A DNA stretch of 64,000 nucleotides from Alteromonas sp. V450 (lineage in GTDB: Bacteria; Pseudomonadota; Gammaproteobacteria; Enterobacterales; Alteromonadaceae): the NCBI RefSeq assembly GCF_001885075.1, contig NZ_MODU01000004.1, forward strand, positions 3,596,001-3,660,000, given 5' to 3'. Shown piece by piece: positions 20,110 to 33,909 of this stretch. The notes under the pieces are model-generated. The model was not told the origin of the DNA. It saw nothing but the letters and a program-made list of their open reading frames with translations, and did no database searches. The position numbers and the translations under genes were made by a program. The number at the start of each line of letters is the position of its first letter. Within the stretch, counting starts at the first letter, position 1.

Positions 20110-23100
20110 GTGACAAATTTTTCGTCGGCAGCCGCTTATCTACTTAAGAAGTTTTGGCTGCTACTTGCCGTGTTGCTTGTACTTTTCGCGCTTATTTTAA
20201 GTGCTGCACGCTATGCTCTTCCGCATATTGAGCACAACAAACATTTGTTGGAAAATTATATAAATGAGCAATATGGCGTTAGTTTATCTATAGAGAGCGT
20301 TCACGCGGTTTGGCAACGAAACGGGCCCAGTATCGTTCTCAATTCGGTATCACTTGCAAAAGATGACGCGTCTCCTGTTGCACTCGACATCCGACAAATA
20401 TACGTAGAACTCGATTTTTGGGAGTCTTTACGGCTTCGCTTAATATCTTCTACACGATTTGAACTGCGTGGTATGAACGTTGACATAGACGCTGATCGAT
20501 TGTCTGATAGCGGAAAAAATACCTTTCCAGTGATTAATGCGCTTGAAAGGTTATTTCTAGAGCAGCTACAAAGCTTTTCCTTAGAAGACGGCAAAGTTAC
20601 GCTTTCGTTTTCAAATGACGTTAGTTCCTTCGATATAGAAAGTCTATCTTGGAATAATCAAGACGAACGACACCAAGGCCTTGGCAAGGTAAAAGTTGCA
20701 GATATAGCTGCCAACTCAGCATCATTTATCGTTGATATAAACGGTACGCGTGAAAAGTTTGATGGTGTACTTTACGCGAAAGCAGAAGAACTTGATATTT
20801 CCCCTTGGGTTAGTGATTTAATAAAAACTAAACGTCCACTTGCTAAAAGCCGCGCAAACTTTGAATTGTGGACAAATTTTACCGATAGTGAAATTACTAG
20901 TGTACAGGCCGAATTGGATAACAGTCTGTTGCAGTGGGGTAATGAAGCTGCAAAAACGGTAACGGGTATCACTGGCGGCAGCCTTCAGGCTTTACCGAAT
21001 ACCGAAAGTAAGTTTAACGAGTGGAATGTAAGAGTTGACCAGTTGGTGCTCAATTCAAGTAATGAAACGCTTACTACTGACCTTATTGGCAGCATAAATG
21101 CAAACGGCGATATTTTGGTCAACACCGTGAAGCCAGTGCAAATAAATCCATTCTTATTGCTATTGCCATTGTTCATGGATGACACCAGTGAAGAGGAGAT
21201 CCGCGCTCTCAATCCAAAAGGCGAGTTAGCGACATTACAAGTACAATGGCACAATGGACATCCCTCTCTAGCCGCTAAAGTACTGGATTTGCAGTGGGCC
21301 AAAACTGATAAAGTTCCGGGTCTTTCATCCCTCGATGCCGACCTTTTTTGGTACAAGAATAACGGTGCTGTTTACTTAGAAAGTCAGGATAGTGTGCTAA
21401 GTGCTAATGGCGTTATTAAAAAAGACGTCAATATAAACCAGCTTAAATCGCAGTTTTATATCTATCCAGAGCAGGTCGATAGCGAAAACAAACAGTGGGT
21501 GATAAAAGGCAGCGATATGCTGTTCGATAGCGATGCAATTATCCTCAATCCGCAGTTCAAACTAAATACGGCAACGGGGTTCATGTCGCTTTATGTTGAT
21601 ATAAGCCCTTTAGCCTTAAATGAAGTCAGCAGCTTATTTCCTGTTTCTTTAATGGGGGCTAATACCGACAAATACCTCAGCCGTGCGTTTACAGGAAATG
21701 GAGATATCGCAAATGCACGCGTACTATGGCATGGCCGCATGAGTGATTTTCCGTTTAAAGATAATACCGGCATTTTTCAGGCTTATGTTGATATTGAGCA
21801 GGCGGATTTTATTTTTGCGCCTGACTGGCCGGCACTGAATAACTTAGATCTGTCTTTGTTTTTTGTAAACAGTGCATTAGTGATGGAAAGCCCAAGTGCA
21901 ACGCTTGCTGGTATGAAAATAAGTAACATGTCAGCTGCCATTCCACGCTTTAGTCCAGATGCTCGCCTAGTTATCTATGCTACTGGCACTGGTACAGGGG
22001 ATGCGCTAACCGCGTTAATGATGGATTCGTCCCTTAAAAACTCTTTAGGCAAAGTACTAAATGAAGAAGTACAAATTAGCGGGCCGCTATCTGCCGATAT
22101 AAAGCTTGATATTCCGTTTAAAGGTAAAGACGTAGTGGCATCGGGAACAGCACATTTATCGGATAATCCGGTTTTAGTTGCGACCACCAATATGCTATTT
22201 GACAAGGCATCGGGAGACATATCTTTTGTTAATGGCGATATAGACGCAAGTGGGCTACAGGCGCAGTTTCTTAAACAGCCGGTGAATTTGTCACTATCAG
22301 GTAGGCAGGGCGACACGTACGATCTAAATGTAGAGTTAGGTGGACGATGGCATGTACATCCGCTGGCAAACTACGTGAATACGGATCTCACCGAATACAT
22401 TGACGGTGAGAGTGATTGGAACACTACAGTCGACTTGATGCTATCAAGCAGTGGCTTTAACTATTCCGCTACTTTAACCGCAGACTTAACGGCGACACAA
22501 AGTGTGTTGCCTGCCCCCTTCGATACGCCAGCAGGCAGCAGTCTACCGCTTCGTATAATCAGTAAAGGTAACGGAACTGCATCAAACGTTGAGGCGTCAC
22601 TTGGTGATGATATCCGTTTTGACGGCGTACTTCCGCACAAAGAAATGCAGTTTTCACGCGCACATTTGGCACTTGGCGAAAGTGATATAACCAATATCGG
22701 TACAGGTTTTAGTATTAGTGCGAATTTAGCTCAAGCAGATGTGCAAGAATGGTTTACCACTATCAATATGTTAGTTTCTGGCAAAGGAAAAGATACCAGC
22801 ACTAGCATTGAGAAAGCACTTGCTCAATCCAGTAGCCAATCAAATGAAAGCGAGGGCAAAAGAGCGAATCTATTCGGTACTCCGTCGCGAATATTCGCAA
22901 AAGCTGACAAGCTTAATTTTACGGGTCACAGTATTAAAGATGCACAGCTTAGCGCAACAGAGCGCAACAAAGATTGGATCTTAGACTTAGCGTCGCCCCA
23001 GGCAAGAGCCACTATTCGTATTAATAGCGACCTAGATGAGCAAGGCATTGAAATAAATGCCGATTACTTGTCGTTAGAGAAGCCAATTGAAATAGAGGTG

Positions 23101-24111
23101 ACACCAACGGCCAATACAGAGAGCAACGTCGAGTTGGTAACAAATAGGACTATGCCAAAAGAAAAGGGCGAGTCGCCCTATAATATCGACCCGAATACGC
23201 TCCCGCCCATTTATTTTTATTGTCAGTCCTGCGGCGTGCACGGCATCGATTTAGGTGAAGTTACCTTAGACATTGCGAAGGAAGAGAATGGTTTAGCCAT
23301 TCGTCAGCTTCTAGTGAAATCGGATGAAACTAACGTTACTGCAACGGGTTATTGGAAGCACATGGGAGGCGAGATACAAAGCGCGTTAAACGGCACGTTA
23401 ACGTCTCCCGACGTTGGGCAGATGCTAAAAGAGTACGGTGTTGAATCGGGCATAAAAGATTCCAGTGCAAACGTTGTGTTTGATATCACTTGGCCAAACG
23501 CGCCGATGGACTTCGGGTTTGAACAGCTTAACGGTAATGTTGAGTGGTCGCTGTCAGATGGGTATCTAACTGAGTTAAGTGACAAAGGTTCACGTATATT
23601 CACCCTATTTAGCTTGAACTCGTTAGTACGAAAGTTGAGCCTTGATTTTCGAGACGTTTTTGCGAAGGGGTTTTTCTATGACGATATGAGCGGAACGTTA
23701 AGCATTGTGGATGGCAAAGCGTATACCGACGATACTGAAATTGACGGCGGCGCGGGTGAGATAGAGATAACGGGTTACACCGACCTCAATACCGGAGGGC
23801 TAAACTACAACGTGTCGTTTGCGCCAAACGTAACTGGAAACTTACCGTTTTTAGTCTATTTCTTGGCTACACCGCCCACTGCACTAGCTGCTCTCGCCAT
23901 TGACCAAGTGTTAACCTCTGCGAAAGTCATTTCAAATGTGAACTATCGGGTGACGGGCACCATAAAAGAACCTAAATTTGATGAAGTTGAGCGCAACAGC
24001 AAAGACATTAGCTTACCTGCGCAAAATGCCCCTGTGCCGGCCAATCCGCAAGACAGGCCATTAACGGAAGATGACGTTCGCAGGCTTAAAATGGAGGTGA
24101 TCGATGGTTAA
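20110..24111 (+). CDS. yhdP: YhdP family AsmA-like envelope lipid-transport protein
   Basis: Very large bitopic protein of 1333 residues: an N-terminal transmembrane helix (about 13-35) followed by a long periplasmic beta-rich region. The family forms a groove-like bridge that moves phospholipids from the inner to the outer membrane (YhdP, TamB, YdbH group). The start is GTG at 20110 with AAGG upstream; the ATG two bases before is immediately followed by a stop in its own frame. The C-terminal part contains the conserved AsmA-like region near 1130-1290. It overlaps the next gene by 8 nt. Confidence 0.93.
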   Translation: MTNFSSAAAYLLKKFWLLLAVLLVLFALILSAARYALPHIEHNKHLLENYINEQYGVSLSIESVHAVWQRNGPSIVLNSVSLAKDDASPVALDIRQIYVELDFWESLRLRLISSTRFELRGMNVDIDADRLSDSGKNTFPVINALERLFLEQLQSFSLEDGKVTLSFSNDVSSFDIESLSWNNQDERHQGLGKVKVADIAANSASFIVDINGTREKFDGVLYAKAEELDISPWVSDLIKTKRPLAKSRANFELWTNFTDSEITSVQAELDNSLLQWGNEAAKTVTGITGGSLQALPNTESKFNEWNVRVDQLVLNSSNETLTTDLIGSINANGDILVNTVKPVQINPFLLLLPLFMDDTSEEEIRALNPKGELATLQVQWHNGHPSLAAKVLDLQWAKTDKVPGLSSLDADLFWYKNNGAVYLESQDSVLSANGVIKKDVNINQLKSQFYIYPEQVDSENKQWVIKGSDMLFDSDAIILNPQFKLNTATGFMSLYVDISPLALNEVSSLFPVSLMGANTDKYLSRAFTGNGDIANARVLWHGRMSDFPFKDNTGIFQAYVDIEQADFIFAPDWPALNNLDLSLFFVNSALVMESPSATLAGMKISNMSAAIPRFSPDARLVIYATGTGTGDALTALMMDSSLKNSLGKVLNEEVQISGPLSADIKLDIPFKGKDVVASGTAHLSDNPVLVATTNMLFDKASGDISFVNGDIDASGLQAQFLKQPVNLSLSGRQGDTYDLNVELGGRWHVHPLANYVNTDLTEYIDGESDWNTTVDLMLSSSGFNYSATLTADLTATQSVLPAPFDTPAGSSLPLRIISKGNGTASNVEASLGDDIRFDGVLPHKEMQFSRAHLALGESDITNIGTGFSISANLAQADVQEWFTTINMLVSGKGKDTSTSIEKALAQSSSQSNESEGKRANLFGTPSRIFAKADKLNFTGHSIKDAQLSATERNKDWILDLASPQARATIRINSDLDEQGIEINADYLSLEKPIEIEVTPTANTESNVELVTNRTMPKEKGESPYNIDPNTLPPIYFYCQSCGVHGIDLGEVTLDIAKEENGLAIRQLLVKSDETNVTATGYWKHMGGEIQSALNGTLTSPDVGQMLKEYGVESGIKDSSANVVFDITWPNAPMDFGFEQLNGNVEWSLSDGYLTELSDKGSRIFTLFSLNSLVRKLSLDFRDVFAKGFFYDDMSGTLSIVDGKAYTDDTEIDGGAGEIEITGYTDLNTGGLNYNVSFAPNVTGNLPFLVYFLATPPTALAALAIDQVLTSAKVISNVNYRVTGTIKEPKFDEVERNSKDISLPAQNAPVPANPQDRPLTEDDVRRLKMEVIDG

Positions 24112-24922
24112 CTTAGTTGCACTACAAATGACATCTGCGCCAAGCGTAAAAGAAAATCTCGACACCGTTGCAAATGAGATGGCATCGGCAAAAATTGAAA
24201 AAGACAGTTTAGTTGTGCTTCCAGAGTGCTTCGCCTACTTCGGCGGTAAAGACAAAGGTCAACTTGCCGTGGCTGAAACAAAAGGTGATGGCATTATTCA
24301 GCGCCGTTTATCAGCGCTCGCTGCAGAGCATCATTGCTATCTGGTTTCGGGCACGTTTCCTCTAAAAACCAACAATCCAGAGAAGTTTTCGGCAGCCTGC
24401 ATGCTGTTTGGCCCTAATGGCGATGTGTTAGCAGACTATCGCAAAATTCATATGTTTGATGTATCGGTCAACGACAACACAGGCAGTTATCGTGAGTCGG
24501 CAACAACCGAAGCAGGGGATACGGTAGTGACTGTTGAAACGCCAATAGGCAACATTGGTCTTTCGGTGTGCTATGATGTACGCTTTCCAGGGTTATTCAC
24601 TGCAATGGGCGATATCGATATTTTGGTGTTGCCCGCGGCCTTTACCCAGCGCACCGGAGAAGCCCACTGGCACGCGTTATTGCAAGCCAGAGCCATCGAG
24701 AAGCAGTGCTTCGTGGTAGCGGCAAATCAAAGTGGTGTGCATGCAAATGGCCGCGAAACATACGGTCACAGTATTATACTGTCGCCTTGGGGCGAGACCC
24801 TTGCCGAACGTAAAACCGACGTGGGGTTTGTATCGGCAAAAGTAGATATTGCAGAAAGAGAAACCATCAAACAGAATATGCCGGTTGCCGAACATAACCG
24901 ATTCAGGAGTCACTTTGTCTAA
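24104..24922 (+). CDS. Carbon-nitrogen hydrolase (Nit1/YbeM-like deaminated-glutathione amidase)
   Basis: Nitrilase-superfamily amidase of 272 residues. The catalytic Glu-Lys-Cys triad is visible: E41 in L-P-E-C-F, K114 in Y-R-K-I-H, C156 in S-V-C-Y-D-V-R-F-P. The Y-D-V-R-F-P context and F-D-V-x-V after the Lys are typical of the Nit1/YbeM branch, which repairs deaminated glutathione; the substrate is inferred. It overlaps yhdP by 8 nt and the probable tldD start by 8 nt, so it belongs to the same transcript. Confidence 0.88.
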   Translation: MVNLVALQMTSAPSVKENLDTVANEMASAKIEKDSLVVLPECFAYFGGKDKGQLAVAETKGDGIIQRRLSALAAEHHCYLVSGTFPLKTNNPEKFSAACMLFGPNGDVLADYRKIHMFDVSVNDNTGSYRESATTEAGDTVVTVETPIGNIGLSVCYDVRFPGLFTAMGDIDILVLPAAFTQRTGEAHWHALLQARAIEKQCFVVAANQSGVHANGRETYGHSIILSPWGETLAERKTDVGFVSAKVDIAERETIKQNMPVAEHNRFRSHFV

Positions 24923-26357
24923 ATCTGTTGAGCGTCATTTATTATCTGACTCAGGGCTAGATATCACTAAGCTAGAGCGTGCTTTAGCGACTATTCATCG
25001 TCACGATACCGACTATGCCGATTTATATTTTCAGTCAAGCCAGCACGAAAGCTGGGTGCTTGAAGACGGCATTATAAAAGAAGGCAGCTATAACATAGAG
25101 CGCGGCGTAGGCGTGCGGGCTATTAGCGGCGAGAAAACGGGGTTCGCTTATTCCGACGAAATAAGCGAAGAAGCGTTGACCAAAGCGTGCAAAGCAGCAC
25201 GTGGTATAGCGCCAAGTGGCGGTACACAGCAGGTTGCTTCACTAGGCCAAAAAACAGTGCAAGCGCGATACAGCGAAAATAACCCGATTCTTGCGATGCA
25301 AGACGCTGAGAAAATATCGTTATTAAAAGCCGTCGATGCTTATATTCGCAAACAAGAGCCGTCTGCCAATCAGGTAGTGGTGAGTTTAAGCGGTGTGTAT
25401 GAAGAAATTTTAGTTGCTGGCAGTGACGGTACGCTGGCTACCGACATTCGCCCGCTGGTGCGCTTGAACTGCTCGGTATTGCTAGAACAAGGTGATAGAC
25501 GTGAACGTGGTTCTGCAGGTGCAGGTGGTCGTTACGCCTACTCTTTCTTTAAACAAGACGAAAACGGCAAACCGTATTACGAAACCTTGGCAGAAGATGC
25601 CCTTCACATGGCACGCGTTAATATGCAGGCTGTGGCGTCACCGGCAGGCGCTATGCCTGTAGTACTAGGTAACGGTTGGCCTGGTGTATTGCTTCACGAA
25701 GCGGTAGGGCATGGTCTTGAAGGTGACTTTAACCGTAAGGGTGCATCAACATTTAGTGGCCGTATTGGTCAGCGCGTAGCAGCAAAAGGCGTGACGGTTG
25801 TTGACGATGGCACATTAAACGACCGTCGTGGCTCGTTGTCAGTCGACGATGAAGGCACACCAACAGCGCATAACGTGCTTATTGAAGATGGCATCTTGAA
25901 AGGTTATATGCAGGATAAACACAACGCCAAACTTATGGGCGTTGCACCTACCGGAAACGGTCGTCGTGAATCCTATGCGCACTTACCTATGCCCCGCATG
26001 ACGAATACTTACATGTTGGAAGGCCAACACGATCCGCAGGAAATTATCGCGTCTATCGACAAAGGTATTTACGCACCGAACTTTGCTGGTGGGCAAGTCG
26101 ACATTACGTCTGGCAAATTCGTATTTTCTAGCGCGGAAGCCTACTTAATTGAAAACGGTAAAATTACTGCACCGGTAAAAGGGGCTACCTTAATCGGTAA
26201 CGGTCCAGAGGTTATGCAAAAAATCTCGATGATTGGCAACGACACTGCCCTGGATAAAGGCGTGGGTGTATGCGGTAAAGATGGTCAAAGCGTGCCGGTG
26301 GGTGTAGGGCAGCCTACACTTAAAATTGACGAATTGACGGTGGGTGGTACGGCTTAA
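24915..26357 (+). CDS. tldD: Metalloprotease TldD
   Basis: Catalytic subunit of the TldD-TldE peptidase, which digests unfolded peptides and processes some ribosomally made peptides such as microcin B17. The zinc motif H-E-A-V-G-H (HExxxH) is near residue 261, followed by the G-x-x-x-D-x-N segment. Start choice: the frame is open back to 24849, but TTG 24915 has AGGAG five nt upstream and gives 480 residues, the usual family length (about 481). It overlaps nit by 8 nt. The partner pmbA lies about 1.2 kb downstream. Confidence 0.96.
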   Translation: MSKSVERHLLSDSGLDITKLERALATIHRHDTDYADLYFQSSQHESWVLEDGIIKEGSYNIERGVGVRAISGEKTGFAYSDEISEEALTKACKAARGIAPSGGTQQVASLGQKTVQARYSENNPILAMQDAEKISLLKAVDAYIRKQEPSANQVVVSLSGVYEEILVAGSDGTLATDIRPLVRLNCSVLLEQGDRRERGSAGAGGRYAYSFFKQDENGKPYYETLAEDALHMARVNMQAVASPAGAMPVVLGNGWPGVLLHEAVGHGLEGDFNRKGASTFSGRIGQRVAAKGVTVVDDGTLNDRRGSLSVDDEGTPTAHNVLIEDGILKGYMQDKHNAKLMGVAPTGNGRRESYAHLPMPRMTNTYMLEGQHDPQEIIASIDKGIYAPNFAGGQVDITSGKFVFSSAEAYLIENGKITAPVKGATLIGNGPEVMQKISMIGNDTALDKGVGVCGKDGQSVPVGVGQPTLKIDELTVGGTA

Positions 26358-26386
26358 TTCAGCTCAAACCTGTACACTGGAAAACT

Positions 26387-26420
26387 AAAAAAGGTTGGGC
26401 CTAGGCACCAACCTTTTTTT
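26387..26420. terminator. Bidirectional intrinsic terminator after tldD
   Basis: Stem AAGGTTGG (26391-26398) and CCAACCTT (26408-26415) with a loop that itself contains the palindrome GCCTAGGC. A run of T follows on + and a run of A precedes it, so it can end both the tldD transcript and the facing reverse gene at 26463. Confidence 0.9.
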
Positions 26421-26462
26421 GTATGTGAGTTTTTGATCTATAGGGACTGATGTAAGTCTTGG

Positions 26463-26891
26463 CTAGCTTTCAAATCCCTTTTCATTCAACCACTCAATAG
26501 CATCTTCCTCGTTGGTAAAAATACCTAGTTCAAGGCCTGCTTTATCGTAAATTCTTTGAAATTGCGCTCTCACAATTGGCTGCACGGTTGTATCACCAAT
26601 AACGAGCGCACCTAGCTTCATACCGTGCTTTGCACGCCATTCAATTGAACGCTGTAGTTCTGCCTCGCCTGCCTTAGTAAGAAGGGCTGAGCCATGCAAA
26701 AAACCTAAAAACGCCCAACGATCTCCATCAAAGCTGTTAATTACATCCATCATATCGCGTGCGTAACGTTCAATGGCTGCAGCATCAGCCATGCCCTCAG
26801 CCGACACGCCAACTATGCTGCCAAGCACAGCAATTTGATACTGACCATACTTACTTTTTAGCTTCGCGTTAGGGTTAGAAAAAATTTTCAT
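26463..26891 (-). CDS. Conserved hypothetical protein (possible STAS/SpoIIAA-like)
   Basis: Small soluble protein of 142 residues, not recognised with certainty. It has no signal peptide, membrane helix or Cys cluster. The alternating beta/alpha pattern and the C-terminus (about 118-140, G-I-F-T-N-E-E-D-A-I-E-W-L) resemble SpoIIAA-like/STAS-type proteins, where such an end is common, but this is a weak likeness. GAGGGGG lies 4-5 nt before the ATG, a strong ribosome-binding site. It is in the same direction as the upstream darP (63 nt apart), and it interrupts the tldD-pmbA pairing together with darP. Confidence 0.75.
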   Translation of the reverse strand: MKIFSNPNAKLKSKYGQYQIAVLGSIVGVSAEGMADAAAIERYARDMMDVINSFDGDRWAFLGFLHGSALLTKAGEAELQRSIEWRAKHGMKLGALVIGDTTVQPIVRAQFQRIYDKAGLELGIFTNEEDAIEWLNEKGFES

Positions 26892-26954
26892 ACTACCCCC
26901 TCATATTGATACTGAACTGGATGCAGACGCTAAAACTACTCTAAGTGTAGACCA

Positions 26955-27512
26955 TTAATCTTCGTGAATAACGTCTTTCAAATACTGAAACAGCTCTCTG
27001 AATGCTCTGGGCGGCGCATTTTTTTCACGCTCTTTCTTAATTTGGCGGTGATATTGGCGCAGCTTTTGGCGGTCAAGTTCAGGGTGGGCTTCAATCAGCT
27101 TTTGAATAGCAGGGTCACCCTGCTCAATGACGGCTTCACGGGCTTTCTCTAATGCGTGAAAGGCCGCATTGCTTGCCTGATGCTGATGGGTAATTTTAGC
27201 CAACGCCTCTTCAATAGGCGCGGTGTCTCGCTGGCGCAATACCTTGCCGATAAACTGAAGCTGGCGGCGGTAACCGTCTTTTTTCTTGTTTACTTTGCGG
27301 GCAATAGCCACCGCGTCAGCAAGCTCTTCATCCATAGGAATTGTAGCAATGTGAGCATCGGTTAAGTTAACCAAGGTTTCACCTAGCTTGTGAAGTTCTT
27401 TAGCTTGACGCTTCAGCTCAGTTTTACTGATTAATTCTTCCTCTTCGAACTCATCTGCTTGCGCATCTTCGAAGTAAGGATCTTCAGGAGAATTGTATTT
27501 CTGATCACTCAT
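26955..27512 (-). CDS. darP: Ribosome maturation protein DarP (YjgA)
   Basis: Small, highly charged RNA-binding protein of 185 residues of the UPF0307/YjgA family, which takes part in late 50S subunit maturation around the peptidyl transferase centre. An acidic N-terminus is followed by helical basic segments; the motif S-K-T-E-L-K-R-Q-A near residue 30 and the end with R-A-F-R-E-L-F-Q-Y-L are typical. Length fits the E. coli protein (about 183). It is divergent from pmbA with a 72-bp gap, an arrangement common in gammaproteobacteria. Confidence 0.92.
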   Translation of the reverse strand: MSDQKYNSPEDPYFEDAQADEFEEEELISKTELKRQAKELHKLGETLVNLTDAHIATIPMDEELADAVAIARKVNKKKDGYRRQLQFIGKVLRQRDTAPIEEALAKITHQHQASNAAFHALEKAREAVIEQGDPAIQKLIEAHPELDRQKLRQYHRQIKKEREKNAPPRAFRELFQYLKDVIHED

Positions 27513-27584
27513 TTCAAACTCATTAGTGTTACACTTTAGCTAAATTGTAACTATCACAGTCGAATTAAGACAGCGAAACTTACT

Positions 27585-28916
27585 ATGCAAATTGAGCAGC
27601 AGTTAGCAGACATTCAAAATGTCGTAGATGATGTACTGAAATTAGCCCTTTCTAAAGGCGCAACACAAGCCGAAGCCAGCATGTCCAAAGTACAGGGCAT
27701 CGCCGTTTCTTCACGTATGCAAGAAGTTGAAAACGTTGAATTTACCAACGACGGTGGCTTAGGTATAAGCGTATACGTAGGCAAGCGAAAGGGGAGTGCG
27801 TCTACCGCAGATCTGAGCAAAGCAGCGCTAACACTCGCGGTAGAAAAAGCCGTAGATATTGCACGCTATACCAGCGAAGATCCTTGTACCGGTTTGGCTG
27901 ACGCCGACCTTATCGCCACAGAATTTCCTGATTTAGACCTGTATCACCCTGAAGAGTTAGATACTGAAAAGGCCATTAAAACTGCTATTGAAGCCGAAAC
28001 GGCAGCAATGAATTACGACTCGCGCATTACTAATTCAGATGGCGCGTCGTACAACGCAAATTTAGGTATGCGCGTGTACGGCAATACTCATGGCATTAAT
28101 GCTGGTTATACTAGCAGCCGTTATTCATTAAGCTGTATGGTTATTGGCGCACAAGATGACGACATGCAGCGCGATTACGCTTACACGGTAAGTCGTAAAG
28201 CTTCTTTGCTGCAATCAGCCAGTGCTGTGGGTATCGAAGCCGCTAAAGCTACCGTAGACCGTTTAGGCGCCCGTAAAATTAACACGGCCAACGTGCCTGT
28301 GCTTTTACACCGCGACATCGCATCTAGCTTGTTTGGCCATTATGTAGGGGCCATTAGCGGTGGTAGCCTTTACCGTCGCTCTAGTTTCTTGCTAGATAGC
28401 TTGGGTAAACAAGTTTTTCCTGAATGGCTTAATATTGAAGAACGTCCGTTCATTAAAGGCGGCTTAGCAAGCTCAAGCTTCGATAACGAAGGCGTGGCAT
28501 GCTCTGACATGACCATTGTAGATGCGGGTAAACTGGCCACATATCTTTATACCACTTACTCGTCGCGCAAATTAAACACCCGCTCGAATGGCCACGCTGG
28601 TGGTATTCATAACTGGCTAGTAGGCGATACTGGCCATAGCGACGCCGAATTGCTTAAAGAAATGGGCACAGGTTTGTTTGTAACCGAGCTGATGGGGCAG
28701 GGCGTTAACGGTGTGACAGGTGACTACTCACGCGGCGCAGCGGGATACTGGGTTGAAAATGGCATCATCCAATACCCAGTTCACGAGGTAACGATTGCTG
28801 GCAACCTTAAAGATATGTTTAAAGGCATTGTGGCAATTGGCGCTGAAAAAGATGTGCGCGGTAGTGTACAGACTGGTTCTGTACTTATTGACCAAATGAA
28901 AATAGCGGGAAGTTAG
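27585..28916 (+). CDS. pmbA: TldE/PmbA, non-catalytic partner of TldD
   Basis: Structural subunit of the TldD-TldE heterodimeric peptidase, 443 residues. It has the same two-domain fold as TldD but lacks the HExxxH zinc motif. N-terminal motif G-A-T-Q-A-E-A-S-M near residue 24 and C-terminal G-N-L-K-D-M-F near 407 are typical. Its TAG (28914-28916) overlaps the TAA of the facing araC-type gene, so the two transcripts converge with no space for a terminator. Confidence 0.95.
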   Translation: MQIEQQLADIQNVVDDVLKLALSKGATQAEASMSKVQGIAVSSRMQEVENVEFTNDGGLGISVYVGKRKGSASTADLSKAALTLAVEKAVDIARYTSEDPCTGLADADLIATEFPDLDLYHPEELDTEKAIKTAIEAETAAMNYDSRITNSDGASYNANLGMRVYGNTHGINAGYTSSRYSLSCMVIGAQDDDMQRDYAYTVSRKASLLQSASAVGIEAAKATVDRLGARKINTANVPVLLHRDIASSLFGHYVGAISGGSLYRRSSFLLDSLGKQVFPEWLNIEERPFIKGGLASSSFDNEGVACSDMTIVDAGKLATYLYTTYSSRKLNTRSNGHAGGIHNWLVGDTGHSDAELLKEMGTGLFVTELMGQGVNGVTGDYSRGAAGYWVENGIIQYPVHEVTIAGNLKDMFKGIVAIGAEKDVRGSVQTGSVLIDQMKIAGS

Positions 28917-29767
28917 CCCTCGCTTTCTCGAAACGCTGAAGGAGACAGCCCGGTGGACTTCTTAAAGCGTTTCGAGAACGTAAATACATTTGCGTAACCC
29001 ACATAACTGGCGATATAGGATACGGGCCACTGCGTGCTTAGTAATAAGCTTTTGGCTCGTGTCATACGCAGATGGATAACGTGTTGTTTTGGGCTTCGCC
29101 CAAACACTTGTAAGCACAGCCTGTGAAGGTGAGGGGCAGAATAATGGGCTTTCTCACTTAAGCTTTCCATATCCCAATCAAACTGAAGCTGTTTTTCAAC
29201 TGCAGAAAAAAGGCTGTGTAGTCTGCTTACCTGGCGTCGTTCTTTCTCATCGTGAGTATGTACGTCACTCAAAGGCGCATCAATAATACGATACAGATAT
29301 TTAGACACAACTTGCATCGCTGAATTTCGATTCTCGACGTCACGCTCTAAATACAAAAGTTCCATTGCATGATGTAGCCCTTCCAGCATGGCGTTTTCTA
29401 TTATCACCGCGCCACGCTTATTAAATGGTGTCCAGCGTTCGGAGTCTGCCAGGTTTACCCAAATAATATCCCATTGCTCACTGACTATTGTGACTTCGAA
29501 ACTTTGCCCAGCGGGTAAAATAATTAGCTGTCCTTCAGCTAACAGCATCTCGCCTGAAGGGACACGAAACTTTCCTTGCCCATGTATGCTGTAAAACAAG
29601 GTGTGGTTAGGAGGCGAAACGCGACCTACCATATAGTTGCCTGATAAGTTAGAGCATCCTGCTAGTTCAATCTCTAGGTCACTGATTTCAGGCGCGTTAC
29701 TACTATCAATAAAGCGTTCAAAGCACTTAGGGCCTATGTCTACAATGTCTCTGAAGCTAAGTTGCAT
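28913..29767 (-). CDS. AraC family transcriptional regulator (probable regulator of the adjacent lacZ)
   Basis: Regulator of 284 residues. An N-terminal cupin-like sensor domain (about 30-110; H-T-L-F-Y-S-I-H-G-Q-G-K-F then G-Q-L-I-I-L-P-A-G) resembles the AraC arabinose-binding fold. The C-terminal AraC/XylS double helix-turn-helix (about 185-280) ends in the typical Y-V-G-Y-A-N-V-F-T-F-S-K-R-F-K-K segment. It is transcribed away from the beta-galactosidase gene across a 104-bp gap, so it probably senses a galactoside or derived sugar and controls lacZ. The ligand is unknown. Confidence 0.9.
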   Translation of the reverse strand: MQLSFRDIVDIGPKCFERFIDSSNAPEISDLEIELAGCSNLSGNYMVGRVSPPNHTLFYSIHGQGKFRVPSGEMLLAEGQLIILPAGQSFEVTIVSEQWDIIWVNLADSERWTPFNKRGAVIIENAMLEGLHHAMELLYLERDVENRNSAMQVVSKYLYRIIDAPLSDVHTHDEKERRQVSRLHSLFSAVEKQLQFDWDMESLSEKAHYSAPHLHRLCLQVFGRSPKQHVIHLRMTRAKSLLLSTQWPVSYIASYVGYANVFTFSKRFKKSTGLSPSAFRESEG

Positions 29768-29850
29768 AAATGTAAAATGATAGTTTTGGATAAATATATG
29801 AAAGATTAGAGCATAAAGGATTTAATGAAAGTTAGCTATATTGCGCTTAA

Positions 29851-32991
<3,141 letters not shown>

Positions 32992-33037
32992 CACCAAGTG
33001 TGAAGAAAAGTGTTCAATCACCAATTATTTGCTTTGA

Positions 33038-33051
33038 TATACCGCGGTATA
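33038..33051. repeat. 14-bp perfect palindrome downstream of lacZ
   Basis: TATACCGCGGTATA reads the same on both strands. It lies 47 nt after lacZ and upstream of the shared terminator. It has no T run and is not itself a terminator. It could be a protein-binding site or chance. Confidence 0.5.
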
Positions 33052-33147
33052 ACCAAGTTATGCCGCCACTAGAAAGGACAAATTGTTTCTAAGCGCTGCT
33101 TTGAAACGTATCCGTGTTTCAGCAAAAGTGAAAAAAGATTCAAATAC

Positions 33148-33175
33148 AAAAAAGCCGCTACGTCGCGGCTTTTGT
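33148..33175. terminator. Bidirectional intrinsic terminator between lacZ and arcA
   Basis: Stem AAAGCCGC (33151-33158) and GCGGCTTT (33165-33172) with a TACGTC loop, an A run before it (33148-33153) and TTTTGTTT after. It can stop lacZ on + and arcA on -. Confidence 0.9.
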
Positions 33176-33201
33176 TTAATTCGAAATTTGTTAAGGCAGA
33201 C

Positions 33202-33909
33202 TTAGCCGTCTACCTGACCGCAGAAACGGTAGCCCTCACCATGAATGGTGACAATCAATTCTTCGTCTGTTGGATCTGACTCGAAGTGCTTACGAATACG
33301 ACGAATCGTTACGTCTACTGTACGGTCATTCGGACGAAGTTCACGTCCCGTCATCTCCATGATAAGCTGCTCACGGGTAAGGATCTTACCTGGATTGCTC
33401 AAGAAAAGGTGAAGAGCACGGAATTCGCTGCGTGGTAAACGGAACTCTTTTCCGCTAGGTGAAATCAATGAACGGCTATCACCGTCAAGTGTCCAACCGT
33501 TAAAGCTTACACGGCTTGGTAAATCGTCGTCTTCTGAAGAGTTGGTAGTACGAGACAGTAAGTTGCGCGCGCGAATAGTCAACTCACGAGGGTTGAACGG
33601 CTTAGTCAGATAGTCGTCTGCACCAATTTCAAGACCTAGGATACGGTCAACATCGTTATCACGACCCGTAAGGAAAATGAGGCCCACGTTTTTGCGGTCA
33701 CGTACTTCACGTGCCAGAATTAGCCCGTTTTTGCCTGGTAAGTTAATATCCATAATCACCAAATTGATAGCGTGATTCTCGAAGAAATCATGCATCTGCT
33801 CACCATTTTCGGCTTCAAATACATTATACCCTTCCGCTTCAAATAAACTCTTAAGCGTGGTGCGGGTTACCACTTCATCTTCAACAATTAACACATTTGG
33901 CGTCTGCAT
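33202..33909 (-). CDS. arcA: Response regulator ArcA
   Basis: OmpR-family response regulator of 235 residues which controls redox-dependent metabolism. The receiver domain has acidic residues E10-D11, phosphoacceptor D54 in [12 protein letters not shown], and the T-K-P-F motif near 103-106. The C-terminal winged helix ends with I-H-G-E-G-Y-R-F. The opening [12 protein letters not shown] is nearly that of E. coli ArcA, so the family call is firm. The sensor partner is not established; a histidine kinase lies 155 bp upstream on the same strand. Confidence 0.95.
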   Translation of the reverse strand: MQTPNVLIVEDEVVTRTTLKSLFEAEGYNVFEAENGEQMHDFFENHAINLVIMDINLPGKNGLILAREVRDRKNVGLIFLTGRDNDVDRILGLEIGADDYLTKPFNPRELTIRARNLLSRTTNSSEDDDLPSRVSFNGWTLDGDSRSLISPSGKEFRLPRSEFRALHLFLSNPGKILTREQLIMEMTGRELRPNDRTVDVTIRRIRKHFESDPTDEELIVTIHGEGYRFCGQVDG

